From: Pseudomonas laurylsulfatiphila
GTDB lineage: Bacteria > Pseudomonadota > Gammaproteobacteria > Pseudomonadales > Pseudomonadaceae
NCBI RefSeq assembly: GCF_002934665.1
Contig: NZ_NIRS01000007.1
Location: 62,001 to 126,000, forward strand
Reading direction: 5' to 3'
DNA: 64,000 nt
The notes beneath the pieces were generated by a model that saw nothing but the letters and a program-made list of their open reading frames with translations, did not search any database and was not told the origin of the DNA. Made by a program: the position numbers and the translations under genes. The first letter of the stretch is position 1. Every line of letters starts with the position of its first letter. Positions 55,848-64,000 of this stretch are shown here, one piece after another.

Positions 55848-57953
55848 GTGAACCCGGTAATCAAAAAATTCCAGTTCGGTCAGTCGACCGTTACCCTCGA
55901 GACTGGCCGTATCGCCCGTCAGGCCTCCGGCGCAGTATTGGTCACCGTTGACGACGACGTCAGCGTATTGGTGACCGTAGTCGGTGCCAAGCAAGCCGAT
56001 CCAGGCAAGGGCTTCTTCCCTCTGTCTGTTCACTACCAGGAAAAGACTTACGCTGCGGGTAAGATCCCTGGCGGTTTCTTCAAGCGCGAAGGCCGTCCTT
56101 CCGAGAAAGAAACCCTGACTTCCCGACTGATCGACCGTCCGATCCGTCCGCTGTTCCCTGAAGGCTTCATGAACGAAGTGCAGGTTGTCTGCACCGTCGT
56201 TTCCACCAGCAAGAAGACCGATCCGGACATCGCTGCGATGATCGGTACCTCGGCTGCCCTGGCCATCTCCGGTATCCCTTTCGATGGCCCGATCGGCGCT
56301 GCCCGCGTTGCTTTCCACGAAAGCACCGGCTACCTGCTGAACCCGACTTACGAGCAGCAAGCTGCTTCGAGCCTGGACATGGTCGTTGCCGGTACTTCGG
56401 ACGCCGTGCTGATGGTTGAATCGGAAGCCAAAGAGCTGACCGAAGACCAGATGCTGGGCGCGGTACTGTTTGCTCACGACGAGTTCCAGGTTGTGATCAA
56501 CGCGGTCAAAGAACTGGCTGCCGAAGCTGCCAAGCCAACCTGGACCTGGGCTCCTGCGCCAGAAGCCACCGAACTGCTGGGCGCTATCCGTGCCGAGTTC
56601 GGCGAAGCGATCTCCCAGGCCTACACCATCACCGTCAAGGCCGACCGTTACGCTCGCCTGGGCGAGCTGAAGGACCAAGTCGTTGCCAAGCTGTCCGGTG
56701 AAGAAGGCCAGCCTTCTTCCAGCGAAGTCAAAGCAGCTTTCGGTGAAATTGAATACCGCACCGTTCGCGAAAACATCGTAAACGGCAAGCCGCGTATCGA
56801 CGGTCGCGACACCCGCACCGTACGTCCGCTGAACATCGAAGTCGGTGTTCTGCCAAAGACCCACGGTTCGGCCCTGTTCACCCGTGGCGAAACCCAGGCC
56901 CTGGTCGTTGCAACTCTGGGTACTGCCCGTGATGCACAGCTGCTCGATACCCTGGAAGGCGAGAAAAAAGACCCGTTCATGCTGCACTACAACTTCCCTC
57001 CGTTCTCGGTGGGCGAGTGTGGTCGCATGGGTGGCGCTGGTCGTCGTGAAATCGGTCACGGCCGTCTGGCCCGTCGTTCGGTTTCGGCCATGCTGCCTGC
57101 CGCTGACGTTTTCCCGTACACCATCCGTGTAGTGTCGGAAATCACCGAATCCAACGGTTCCAGCTCGATGGCTTCCGTTTGCGGTGCTTCCCTGGCCCTG
57201 ATGGACGCTGGCGTTCCAATGAAGGCTCCGGTTGCCGGTATCGCCATGGGTCTGGTTAAAGAAGGCGAGAAGTTCGCCGTCCTGACCGACATCCTGGGTG
57301 ACGAAGACCACCTGGGCGACATGGACTTCAAGGTAGCCGGTACCGCCAAAGGCGTCACCGCGCTGCAGATGGACATCAAGATCAAGGGCATCACCGAAGA
57401 AATCATGGAGATCGCTCTGGGCCAAGCCCTGGAAGCGCGCCTGAACATCCTCGGCCAGATGAACCAGATCATTGGCCAGTCGCGTACCGAACTGTCGGCC
57501 AACGCTCCGACCATGATCGCGATGAAGATCGACACCGACAAGATCCGTGACGTTATCGGTAAAGGTGGCGCGACCATCCGTGCGATCTGCGAAGAAACCA
57601 AGGCTTCGATCGACATCGAAGACGACGGTTCGATCAAGATCTTCGGCGAAACCAAGGAAGCTGCTGAAGCCGCACGTCAGCGCGTTCTGGGTATCACCGC
57701 TGAGGCCGAGATCGGCAAGATCTACGTCGGCAAGGTAGAGCGCATCGTCGACTTCGGCGCATTCGTCAACATCCTGCCAGGCAAGGACGGTCTGGTTCAC
57801 ATCTCGATGCTGAGCGACGCTCGCGTAGAGAAAGTGACCGACATCCTGAAAGAAGGCCAGGAAGTGGAAGTGCTGGTACTGGACGTGGACAACCGCGGCC
57901 GTATCAAGCTGTCCATCAAAGACGTGGCAGCTGCCAAGGCTTCGGGCGTTTAA
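55848..57953 (+). CDS. pnp: Polynucleotide phosphorylase
   Basis: The 701-residue 3'-5' exoribonuclease is a core part of the RNA degradosome. Two RNase PH-like halves (the second with 'LHYNFPPFSVGECGRMGGAG' and 'GVPMKAPVAGIAMGLV') are followed by a KH domain ('IRDVIGKGGATIRAICEE') and an S1 domain ('GKVERIVDFGAFVNILPGKD'). The start is GTG 55848 after GAAGGTAGGACACC. The rpsO-pnp gap is where RNase III-dependent autocontrol acts in E. coli. Confidence 0.98.
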   Translation: MNPVIKKFQFGQSTVTLETGRIARQASGAVLVTVDDDVSVLVTVVGAKQADPGKGFFPLSVHYQEKTYAAGKIPGGFFKREGRPSEKETLTSRLIDRPIRPLFPEGFMNEVQVVCTVVSTSKKTDPDIAAMIGTSAALAISGIPFDGPIGAARVAFHESTGYLLNPTYEQQAASSLDMVVAGTSDAVLMVESEAKELTEDQMLGAVLFAHDEFQVVINAVKELAAEAAKPTWTWAPAPEATELLGAIRAEFGEAISQAYTITVKADRYARLGELKDQVVAKLSGEEGQPSSSEVKAAFGEIEYRTVRENIVNGKPRIDGRDTRTVRPLNIEVGVLPKTHGSALFTRGETQALVVATLGTARDAQLLDTLEGEKKDPFMLHYNFPPFSVGECGRMGGAGRREIGHGRLARRSVSAMLPAADVFPYTIRVVSEITESNGSSSMASVCGASLALMDAGVPMKAPVAGIAMGLVKEGEKFAVLTDILGDEDHLGDMDFKVAGTAKGVTALQMDIKIKGITEEIMEIALGQALEARLNILGQMNQIIGQSRTELSANAPTMIAMKIDTDKIRDVIGKGGATIRAICEETKASIDIEDDGSIKIFGETKEAAEAARQRVLGITAEAEIGKIYVGKVERIVDFGAFVNILPGKDGLVHISMLSDARVEKVTDILKEGQEVEVLVLDVDNRGRIKLSIKDVAAAKASGV

Positions 57954-57985
57954 TCGCGCCTCACGCCTGACCGCTTCAACGTTGT

Positions 57986-58024
57986 AAAAAATGCCCCGCC
58001 GTGAAAACGGCGGGGCATTTTTTT
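57986..58024 (+). terminator. Strong terminator after pnp
   Basis: AAATGCCCCGCCGT-GAAA-ACGGCGGGGCATTT followed by TTTT. Confidence 0.96.
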
Positions 58025-58092
58025 GTCTGCGAAACATCGAGACATTGCGCGAAGTTGCCGGACCTCGATAGCAATGCTAGGTTTAGCGCACC

Positions 58093-58168
58093 GCCCGTGT
58101 AGCTCAGCCGGTAGAGCAGCGCACTCGTAACGCGAAGGTCGCAGGTTCGATTCCTGTCTCGGGCACCA
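58093..58168 (+). tRNA. tRNA-Thr(CGT)
   Basis: This 76-nt tRNA has encoded CCA, a full D-stem and T-arm (GGTTCGATTCC) and anticodon CGT in loop CTCGTAA. It resembles E. coli thrW. The anticodon stem has an A31-C39 mismatch directly under the loop, and the acceptor stem a T-T pair at position 6. Confidence 0.93.
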
Positions 58169-58180
58169 TCTCCCCTCTGG

Positions 58181-58603
58181 TTATTTCACCTTTCTGCTCA
58201 AGTCCTCGACGGTCCGCTTGAGGTTGTCGAGTTCGCGGTCCTGCTCGGCCACCTTGCGCTTGAGCTCGTCGATTTCCCTGCCGCTGGAGCTTGAGCTGGA
58301 ACCGTTGCTGCGCTTGAGATCCTCAATCGTGCGTTGTTGTTCGCTGACGGTTTTCTCCAGGTCTTCGACATTCCCTGAGGTGTCCTTCAGCGACTTTTGC
58401 ATGCTTTGCAGGTCATCGGCACTTATCCCGGTTTTGACCAGGGTGTACTTGTCGTACTCGTAGTGGAGAGCCGGGATCTTGTCGCCAAACGAGGGGGGAT
58501 CGCTGCTCACTTCGATAGCGGCCAGCACCGGAAACGGCAGTGCCAGGCTGGCGAACAATGCGGTTGTAAGCACAACAGACGAAGATCTGGAAATGCTGCG
58601 CAT
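58181..58603 (-). CDS. Exported coiled-coil protein, unknown function
   Basis: The 140-residue product has a signal peptide ('SVVLTTALFASLALPFPVLA'), a short globular part and then a long heptad-rich coiled coil broken by 'SNGSSSSSSGREIDELK'. Its composition resembles small periplasmic or envelope coiled-coil proteins. ATG 58603 gives the best signal peptide; a longer frame to 58639 is possible. It converges on the tRNA-Thr gene. Confidence 0.8.
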   Translation of the reverse strand: MRSISRSSSVVLTTALFASLALPFPVLAAIEVSSDPPSFGDKIPALHYEYDKYTLVKTGISADDLQSMQKSLKDTSGNVEDLEKTVSEQQRTIEDLKRSNGSSSSSSGREIDELKRKVAEQDRELDNLKRTVEDLSRKVK

Positions 58604-58905
58604 CACTGAGGTTCCTTGTGAAGTGCCGATATGGCACATCGCTATGACTTGGGATTTGAATTTATGTTCCCGCCGCCATCAGCACATCCTGTGCACAACT
58701 TTTTGTGGGGAGATGTAAAGAGACGTGCAAATCGTCCGACAAACATCCTATATTCGGAAGCTGCATGAGCTTCGCCCAGCAGTTTTCAGATGATCCCGAA
58801 TGGTTCTGAAGGCCAGACAGACCTGACTACAAGCGGTTCTTCTGCGTCAGAGAGATCCTTGATGATCCAGATCCATCTTCCATTCCCCAGATCAGCGAGA
58901 ACAAC
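58604..58905. other. 302-bp intergenic region, divergent promoters expected
   Basis: A GTGCC/GGCAC hairpin near 58623-58637 is the only clear structure. It must hold the promoters of the flanking divergent genes, but no strong consensus is seen. Confidence 0.4.
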
Positions 58906-59211
58906 ATGACCGTAAAAGAATTGAGCCAAGAAGAAAGACACGAAGAAGCCCTCAAGAAGTACGTGCTGGACGCGCCCGAATTGATGGACGAGATCAAGGA
59001 CTTGAGTCCGGACGATCAGAAAGACCAGATTCAATGGGCCTTCGAGGATGAAGCCGAAGCCCAGGGCTTGCAGCCGTGGGAGTTGACGCTCAAGTACACC
59101 TCGACCCCGGAGGAGTACGAGGCCGCCCGCCTGCAGTTGCACAAAGAGGCGGCCGAAGTTTTGGGCGTCGAGTGGGAAGAATACTGCGAGATGAACAATC
59201 TGGTGGTTTGA
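58906..59211 (+). CDS. DUF6388 family small acidic protein
   Basis: The 101-residue acidic cytoplasmic protein ('SQEERHEEALKKYVLDAPEL', 'DQIQWAFEDEAEAQGLQPWE') fits a small-protein family I recall as DUF6388, mainly in Pseudomonas. There is no known function and no partner gene. The start is ATG 58906 after CAGCGAGAA. Confidence 0.75.
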   Translation: MTVKELSQEERHEEALKKYVLDAPELMDEIKDLSPDDQKDQIQWAFEDEAEAQGLQPWELTLKYTSTPEEYEAARLQLHKEAAEVLGVEWEEYCEMNNLVV

Positions 59212-59235
59212 GCCGCCTGCCTGCCAGGCCGCTTT

Positions 59236-59303
59236 TGTAGGAGCCCGGCTTGCCGGCGATGGCGATCTCAAGGACGCTATCGCCGACAAGCCGGGCTCCT
59301 GCA
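59236..59303. repeat. REP-type inverted repeat pair, second family
   Basis: TGTAGGAGCCCGGCTTGCCG and its near-complement (CAAGCCGGGCTCCTGCA) flank a GGCGAT-rich centre between converging genes. It differs from the repeats at 25688 and 29731. Confidence 0.88.
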
Positions 59304-59318
59304 CGATTGCTTTGCTTC

Positions 59319-60167
59319 TCAGATACTCAAGCGCATCGACAGATCGATCGCCTTCACATCCTTGGTCATTGCACCGATCGAAATGTAATCCACCCCGGTC
59401 CGGGCAATCGGCAGCAGCGTGCTCTCGTTGATCCCGCCGCTGGCTTCCAGCTTGGCCTTGCCGGCGTTCAAGCGCACGGCTTCGCGCATGTCGTCCAGGC
59501 TCAGTTCGTCGAGCATGATGATGTCGGCACCGGCCGCCAGCGCTTCTTTCAGTTCATCCAGGCTTTCCACTTCAATCTCGACCGGTTTTCCCGGGGCGAT
59601 CTTGTGCGCGGCAGCGATGGCCTGCGCGATGCCGCCGCTGGCGGCGATGTGGTTTTCCTTGATCAGGAAGGCGTCATACAGGCCGATGCGGTGGTTGTGG
59701 CAGCCGCCGCAGGTAACGGCGTACTTTTGCGCCAGACGCAGCCCCGGCAGCGTCTTGCGGGTGTCGAGCAACTTGACCTGAGTCTCGGCCACGAAGTCCG
59801 CCAGGTATTGCGCGCGGGTCGCCACGCCGGAGAGCAGTTGCAGGAAATTCAGGGCGCTTCGTTCACCGGTCAACAGTGAGCGCGCCGGGCCTTCGAGGTG
59901 GAACAGCACCTGATTGGGCGTCACCCGTTCACCGTCGGCAACCTGCCAGTGCACTGCCACTCGTGGGTCCAGTTGCCGAAACACGTTATCCACCCAGGCG
60001 GTGCCGCTGATGACGGCCGCATCGCGGGTGATGATGGTGGCTTTGGCCAGGCGTTCGGCCGGGATCAACTGCGCGGTAATGTCGCCGCTGCCGATGTCTT
60101 CAAGCAACGCACGGCGCACGTTGGCTTCGATTTCGGCGGTCAGATCGGCGAGACGTAGATTCGGCAT
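59319..60167 (-). CDS. nadC: Nicotinate-nucleotide pyrophosphorylase (carboxylating)
   Basis: The 282-residue NAD biosynthesis enzyme makes nicotinate mononucleotide from quinolinate. Signatures: 'EDIGSGDITAQLIPA', 'ERSALNFLQLLSGVAT', 'DTRKTLPGLRLAQKYAV', 'GGCHNHRIGLYDAFLIKENH' and 'EVESLDELKEAL'. ATG 60167 fits 'MPNLRLADL'. It is divergent from the DUF1631 gene. In P. aeruginosa it is likewise near ampD. Confidence 0.97.
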   Translation of the reverse strand: MPNLRLADLTAEIEANVRRALLEDIGSGDITAQLIPAERLAKATIITRDAAVISGTAWVDNVFRQLDPRVAVHWQVADGERVTPNQVLFHLEGPARSLLTGERSALNFLQLLSGVATRAQYLADFVAETQVKLLDTRKTLPGLRLAQKYAVTCGGCHNHRIGLYDAFLIKENHIAASGGIAQAIAAAHKIAPGKPVEIEVESLDELKEALAAGADIIMLDELSLDDMREAVRLNAGKAKLEASGGINESTLLPIARTGVDYISIGAMTKDVKAIDLSMRLSI

Positions 60168-60431
60168 AACGGACTCCACAAACAAAGTGGCTCGATTATA
60201 GGGCCATGGCACGGACCAACCCAAGGCATCAGAGCGTTACGTTGGCAATGGCGCCTGCATTTGGTCGAATCCCTGAGGGGGGCGGTGCGGGCCAGCGCTA
60301 CCGAGCAAACGCCTGTTTGAGATGAAGTGCAGAGTCTTCTGGTGCAAAGGTGAGCTTTTACAAGATAATTTGCCTTGTATTTGACGTCATCGCTTTGACG
60401 AGTCAAAGCATCACCGTTCCAGGGAGGCCGA

Positions 60432-62618
60432 ATGCACAACGACGGGAATGTAGTGCCTTTGCACAAGGCAACTACCGACCAGGTGGCTCACTCGCCACTC
60501 CCCCGACTGCCGGCAATTCTTCTCCAGGTTCGCGACAAGGCCGCGCAACAGCTGCGACACGGATTGCAGGCGTTGTTCGATAACGCCGACGACACCCTCT
60601 TCGAAATGGCTGACCGAGCCCGCTGTGACGTCGAGCAGAACATCTTCTTTCAAACAATGCGCGATTTGCGTCTCAAGCATCAAAGCATCGAGCGGGTGTT
60701 TCTCGAGCAGTTTTTCGATGCGTTCATCCGGCTTGCCCAATACGACCCCGCCATTGCGGCCATGCCCCAGGCCTTGGCGGCCGATGCATCCTTCGCGCAA
60801 ACCGATGACGAGCGGGAGCGAACAGCCGCGGTGGAAGCGATGGTCAGCCGGGTGCTGGACCGCGACGGGGTGGCCCTGGATCAACTGACGGCCCGACTCT
60901 GTGCCTTGTCGGGCAAGGCGTTGGGCGATCTGCACAACCCCCTGAGCCCGGCGATGCTCTGCGAATACTTCTTGCAGGCTGCACGCCAGCAGGGGCTGGA
61001 GATCAAGGTCAAGCTGATTATCCTCGGGTTGTTCGAGCGTTATGTCCTCAGCGAGACCGATCAGCTTTACGCCGAAGCCAATCAACTGCTGCTCGCTACC
61101 GGTGTGTTGCCCGACCTTAAACCGGCCCCGGTGCGCCGTACCATGGATCGGCCCGACAGCACCCCCGTCGAATCGATCGATGAGGGCGCCACCCCGGTCT
61201 GCTTGCCCATCGATGACAATGTCCAGGCGGTTTTCGCCGCGTTGCAGGCCCTGCTGTTCAACGTTCGCGGCAGCCTGTCGCCAACGCTGGAAGTCAGTGC
61301 CACTGCGCTGCCGATTTCCACGCGCGATCTGTTGCGCCTGCTGTCGCATTTGCAGCAATACGTGCCGGCCCCGGCAGTCGTGGACGATTTTGACCTGCGC
61401 AACCAGCTCGAACAGTTACTGACCCGGGTCAGCGTCAAAAGTGGCAGGTCGCGGGTTTTCGGGGAGGCCGATGAAGATGTGATCAACCTGGTCGCCATGC
61501 TGTTTGAATGCATGCTCGATGATCGCAATCTGCCGGATCCGCTCAAGGCGCTGATCGGCCGATTGCAGATTCCCCTGGTCAAGGTGGCGGTGCTCGACAA
61601 GAGTTTCTTCAGTCGCAGCAGTCATCCGGCACGACGCCTGCTCAACGAAATCGCCAGCGCGGCAATGGGTTGGGACGCCTGTGACGATCATCAGCGTGAC
61701 AACCTGTACGTGCGCATCGATCAGGTCGTACAACGTTTGTTGAATGACTTTGTCGATGACCCCGCGATATTTTCCGAACTGCTGGCCGACTTTCTCGCGT
61801 TTACCCAGGACGAGCGCCGTCGTAGCGAGTTGCTCGAGCAACGCATTCGTGATGCCGAGGAAGGACGAGCCAAGACCGGGCTGGCCCGCCAGCGTGTCGA
61901 GCAGGTGTTGAATCAGGCGTTGTTTGGCAAGTTCCTGCCGCAAGGCGTGCTGGGGTTTGTCCAGGAGGCCTGGAGCAAGGTACTGCTGCTGACGTACCTC
62001 AAGCATGGCGATCAGTCGGCTGAGTGGCATGCCGATGTGCGTACCCTGGAGCAATTGGTCTGGAGCGTTCAGCGCCACCACGAGTCCGATGTGACCAGGA
62101 TGTTGGCCCTGGTACCGGATTTGCTCAAGTCGTTGCGCGACGGGCTGAACTCGTCGGCGTTCGATCCGTTTGCCGCCAGCGAGTTTTTCAGCGAGCTGGA
62201 AAACCTGCACGTTCAGGCAGCGGGGGACTCGCCCGCCAGTGCGTCGCTGATGATCGAGGTGCTGACGCCTGTCGTCCTGAACATGGCCGAGGAAAGTCAG
62301 GTGCACAGTGAGCCGATACGTTTGCTGGCGGACGATGCGGGTTTGCGTCAGGTCGATAAAATGCTTCCGGGCTGTTGGGTCGAGTTTCAGGAAGACCCGG
62401 AAAACAGCCTTCGCTGGAAACTGGTGGCCATCATTGCAACCACGGGCAAATACATCTTCGTCAACCGCACCGGCATGAAAGTGCTCGAGCGCAGTCGCCC
62501 TGACCTGGCCCTGGAGCTGCGCAATGGGGTGGCGCGAGTGCTTGACGACACCTTGCTGTTCGAGCGAGCTCTCGAGCGGGTGATCGGCAACCTCAAGCGT
62601 CTCAAGCACGGCAAGTGA
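60432..62618 (+). CDS. DUF1631 family protein
   Basis: The 728-residue, mostly helical protein matches the DUF1631 family as I recall it, with 'VEQNIFFQTMRDLRLKHQ' near the N-terminus and the C-terminal block 'DKMLPGCWVEFQEDPENSLR' then 'WKLVAIIATTGKYIFVNRTG'. That last block resembles a PilZ-like barrel, as in proteins sensing c-di-GMP, but a full RxxxR site is not clear, so function is open. GGGAGGCCG precedes the start. ampD follows after 62 bp. Confidence 0.82.
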   Translation: MHNDGNVVPLHKATTDQVAHSPLPRLPAILLQVRDKAAQQLRHGLQALFDNADDTLFEMADRARCDVEQNIFFQTMRDLRLKHQSIERVFLEQFFDAFIRLAQYDPAIAAMPQALAADASFAQTDDERERTAAVEAMVSRVLDRDGVALDQLTARLCALSGKALGDLHNPLSPAMLCEYFLQAARQQGLEIKVKLIILGLFERYVLSETDQLYAEANQLLLATGVLPDLKPAPVRRTMDRPDSTPVESIDEGATPVCLPIDDNVQAVFAALQALLFNVRGSLSPTLEVSATALPISTRDLLRLLSHLQQYVPAPAVVDDFDLRNQLEQLLTRVSVKSGRSRVFGEADEDVINLVAMLFECMLDDRNLPDPLKALIGRLQIPLVKVAVLDKSFFSRSSHPARRLLNEIASAAMGWDACDDHQRDNLYVRIDQVVQRLLNDFVDDPAIFSELLADFLAFTQDERRRSELLEQRIRDAEEGRAKTGLARQRVEQVLNQALFGKFLPQGVLGFVQEAWSKVLLLTYLKHGDQSAEWHADVRTLEQLVWSVQRHHESDVTRMLALVPDLLKSLRDGLNSSAFDPFAASEFFSELENLHVQAAGDSPASASLMIEVLTPVVLNMAEESQVHSEPIRLLADDAGLRQVDKMLPGCWVEFQEDPENSLRWKLVAIIATTGKYIFVNRTGMKVLERSRPDLALELRNGVARVLDDTLLFERALERVIGNLKRLKHGK

Positions 62619-62680
62619 TCGCGCCTTGGGGGAATATCGCGGCATACTGTGCCAATACAGTCGACGTTGAAGGAATCGGT

Positions 62681-63241
62681 ATGCAGTTGGACCCCGCGAG
62701 CGGTTGGATTCAGGGTGTGCATGTCTGCCCCTCACCCAACTTCAATGCGCGCCCCACAGACGAGATTTCCCTGCTGGTGATCCATAACATCAGCCTGCCA
62801 CCGGCGCAGTTCGCCACGGGCAAGGTGCAGGAATTTTTCCAGAATCGCCTGGATGTCACTGAACATCCCTATTTTGAAGGGATTGCGGATTTGCGGGTGT
62901 CCGCGCACTTTCTGATCGAGCGTGACGGAACGGTCACCCAGTTTGTTTCATGCCTTGAGCGTGCGTGGCATGCAGGGGTCTCGAGCTTCGAGGGGCGGGA
63001 AACCTGTAACGATTTTTCCGTGGGCATCGAGCTCGAAGGCACGGATGATCTGCCGTTCACCGACGCGCAATACGGCGCGTTGACGGCCCTGACCCGTCAA
63101 TTGCAACGGACGTTCACGGCGATCACAACAGAGCGTATCTGCGGGCACAGCGACATTGCACCCGGGCGTAAAACCGATCCGGGGCCGGCGTTCGACTGGG
63201 CACGTTATCGCGCCGCTCTGGCACAAGAGGATGGGCAATGA
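62681..63241 (+). CDS. ampD: 1,6-anhydro-N-acetylmuramyl-L-alanine amidase AmpD
   Basis: The 186-residue cytoplasmic zinc amidase recycles cell-wall fragments; its loss derepresses ampC beta-lactamase where AmpR is present. Zinc ligands are His in 'LLVIHNISLP', His in 'ICGHSDIAPGRKTDPGPAF' and the Asp of 'KTDPG'. ATG 62681 matches the family start; the longer frame overlaps the preceding gene. It overlaps ampE by four bases. Confidence 0.96.
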   Translation: MQLDPASGWIQGVHVCPSPNFNARPTDEISLLVIHNISLPPAQFATGKVQEFFQNRLDVTEHPYFEGIADLRVSAHFLIERDGTVTQFVSCLERAWHAGVSSFEGRETCNDFSVGIELEGTDDLPFTDAQYGALTALTRQLQRTFTAITTERICGHSDIAPGRKTDPGPAFDWARYRAALAQEDGQ

Positions 63242-64000
63242 GTTTTCTGGTGTTGCTGTTGGCGGTGTGGATCGAAAAGTTCTCGGCCCTGCGCCATCGG
63301 GTTCAGCGTGACAGTGGCTGGATACAGGAGCTGAACAAGCTTGAGGCCAGCCCGCGGCTTTCGGGCCGGCCATGGCTGGTGTTGTCTGTCGTGGTCTTGT
63401 TGCCGGTGGCGTTGCTGGGTTTGCTGCTGGTCGTCATCGAGCCGGTGGCCTACGGGTTGCTCGCGTTGCCGATCCATTTGCTGGTCGTGATCTACAGCCT
63501 GGGGCGCGGTGATCTGCTGGGCGATCTCGGGCCGTTCCGTGATGCCTGGCGTCGGGAGGATCTGCAAGCAGCGGCCCTTGTCGCCAAGCGCGATCTGGAT
63601 ATCTGTGCAGACAGTGGCGAGCAGTTGCTGGAGCAGGTCGAAGGGCATTTGCTGTGGGAGGCCTACCAGAGCTTTTTCGCGGTGATTTTCTGGTACTTCC
63701 TGTTGGGGCCGGTCGCGGCGCTGAGTTATCGGCTGCTGGCGCTGGCCGAAGAACACGGGAAAAACCCGGCGCTGGTCGAGCGCGCCGGGCAACTGCGTCA
63801 CGCCTTCGACTGGTTGCCGGTGCGTCTGCTGGCAGCGAGCCTGGCGTTGGTCGGTAATTTTGTCGCGGTCAGTCGGGTGATGCTGCATGAGCTGCTGAAC
63901 TGGAACATCAGCGCCGCGCAATTGATCGTGAAAGTCGGGTTGGTGGCCGGTGAAATTCCGGCACCGGTGGCCGGTGCAGAAGGTATCAACAACCTGGACC
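63238..64000 (+). CDS. ampE: Regulatory signalling modulator AmpE, 3' end cut by window edge
   Basis: The frame starts ATGA across the ampD stop and stays open to the edge (about 254 codons). It begins 'MSFLVLLLAVWIEKFSALRH' and contains several membrane helices, including 'WLVLSVVVLLPVALLGLLLV' and 'FFAVIFWYFLLGPVAALSYR', the AmpE pattern. AmpE is an inner-membrane protein co-expressed with AmpD; its activity is not well defined. Confidence 0.93.
   Translation, partial: MSFLVLLLAVWIEKFSALRHRVQRDSGWIQELNKLEASPRLSGRPWLVLSVVVLLPVALLGLLLVVIEPVAYGLLALPIHLLVVIYSLGRGDLLGDLGPFRDAWRREDLQAAALVAKRDLDICADSGEQLLEQVEGHLLWEAYQSFFAVIFWYFLLGPVAALSYRLLALAEEHGKNPALVERAGQLRHAFDWLPVRLLAASLALVGNFVAVSRVMLHELLNWNISAAQLIVKVGLVAGEIPAPVAGAEGINNLD

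Overview
The window is chromosome from a fluorescent-type Pseudomonas. The best organism evidence is the housekeeping gene order, the tmRNA tag ANDETYGEYALAA, REP repeats built on TGTAGGAGCTGCCGCAGGC, and high-GC codon use. The species cannot be read from the sequence.

Positions 1-15,640 are the end of a genomic island inserted at the 3' end of the tmRNA gene ssrA (15,639-16,032, minus strand). The P4-type integrase (14,195-15,451) sits beside ssrA. The island continues past the left edge, because no second ssrA end lies inside the window. Its cargo is mostly antiviral or mobile. It holds hsdS (cut by the edge) and hsdR of a type I restriction system, and a TIGR04141/DUF6119 protein of unknown function. 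A tight minus-strand operon encodes a DUF3987 protein, a small protein, a second tyrosine recombinase and a 93-residue protein. The last cargo gene is a 1,004-residue reverse transcriptase-nitrilase fusion of the DRT type 1 (UG1) defence family. That gene is alone inside a 3,620-bp transposon (10,357-13,976). The transposon has 12-bp perfect inverted ends, a 5-bp target duplication (GAGCC), terminal repeats spaced exactly 23 bp apart at one end, and no transposase. This is the most unusual object in the window.

Positions 16,100-25,700 hold two small exported sister proteins and then a lactate-use locus: lldP, lutABC and a large FAD/Fe-S D-lactate dehydrogenase on the minus strand, with the divergent regulator lldR. 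Two LldR-type operators lie between the divergent genes. A third copy, identical over 15 bp, lies inside lldP.

Positions 25,700-48,800 are conserved core genome: smpB, a sodium symporter, ratA-rnfH, bamE, fur, recN with a LexA box, grpE-dnaK-dnaJ with two clear sigma-32 promoters, dapB, carAB preceded by an attenuator-like hairpin, greA, yhbY, rlmE, ftsH, folP, glmM, tpiA and secG. Positions 48,800-58,170 hold tRNA-Leu(GAG), tRNA-fMet, the rimP-nusA-infB-rbfA-truB-rpsO-pnp transcription/translation cluster, and tRNA-Thr(CGT). Positions 58,180-64,000 hold a coiled-coil exported protein, a DUF6388 protein, nadC, a DUF1631 protein, ampD and the start of ampE, which is cut by the right edge.

Functions are assigned from motifs read by eye. 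No database search was run, and alignments quoted here were made by hand.
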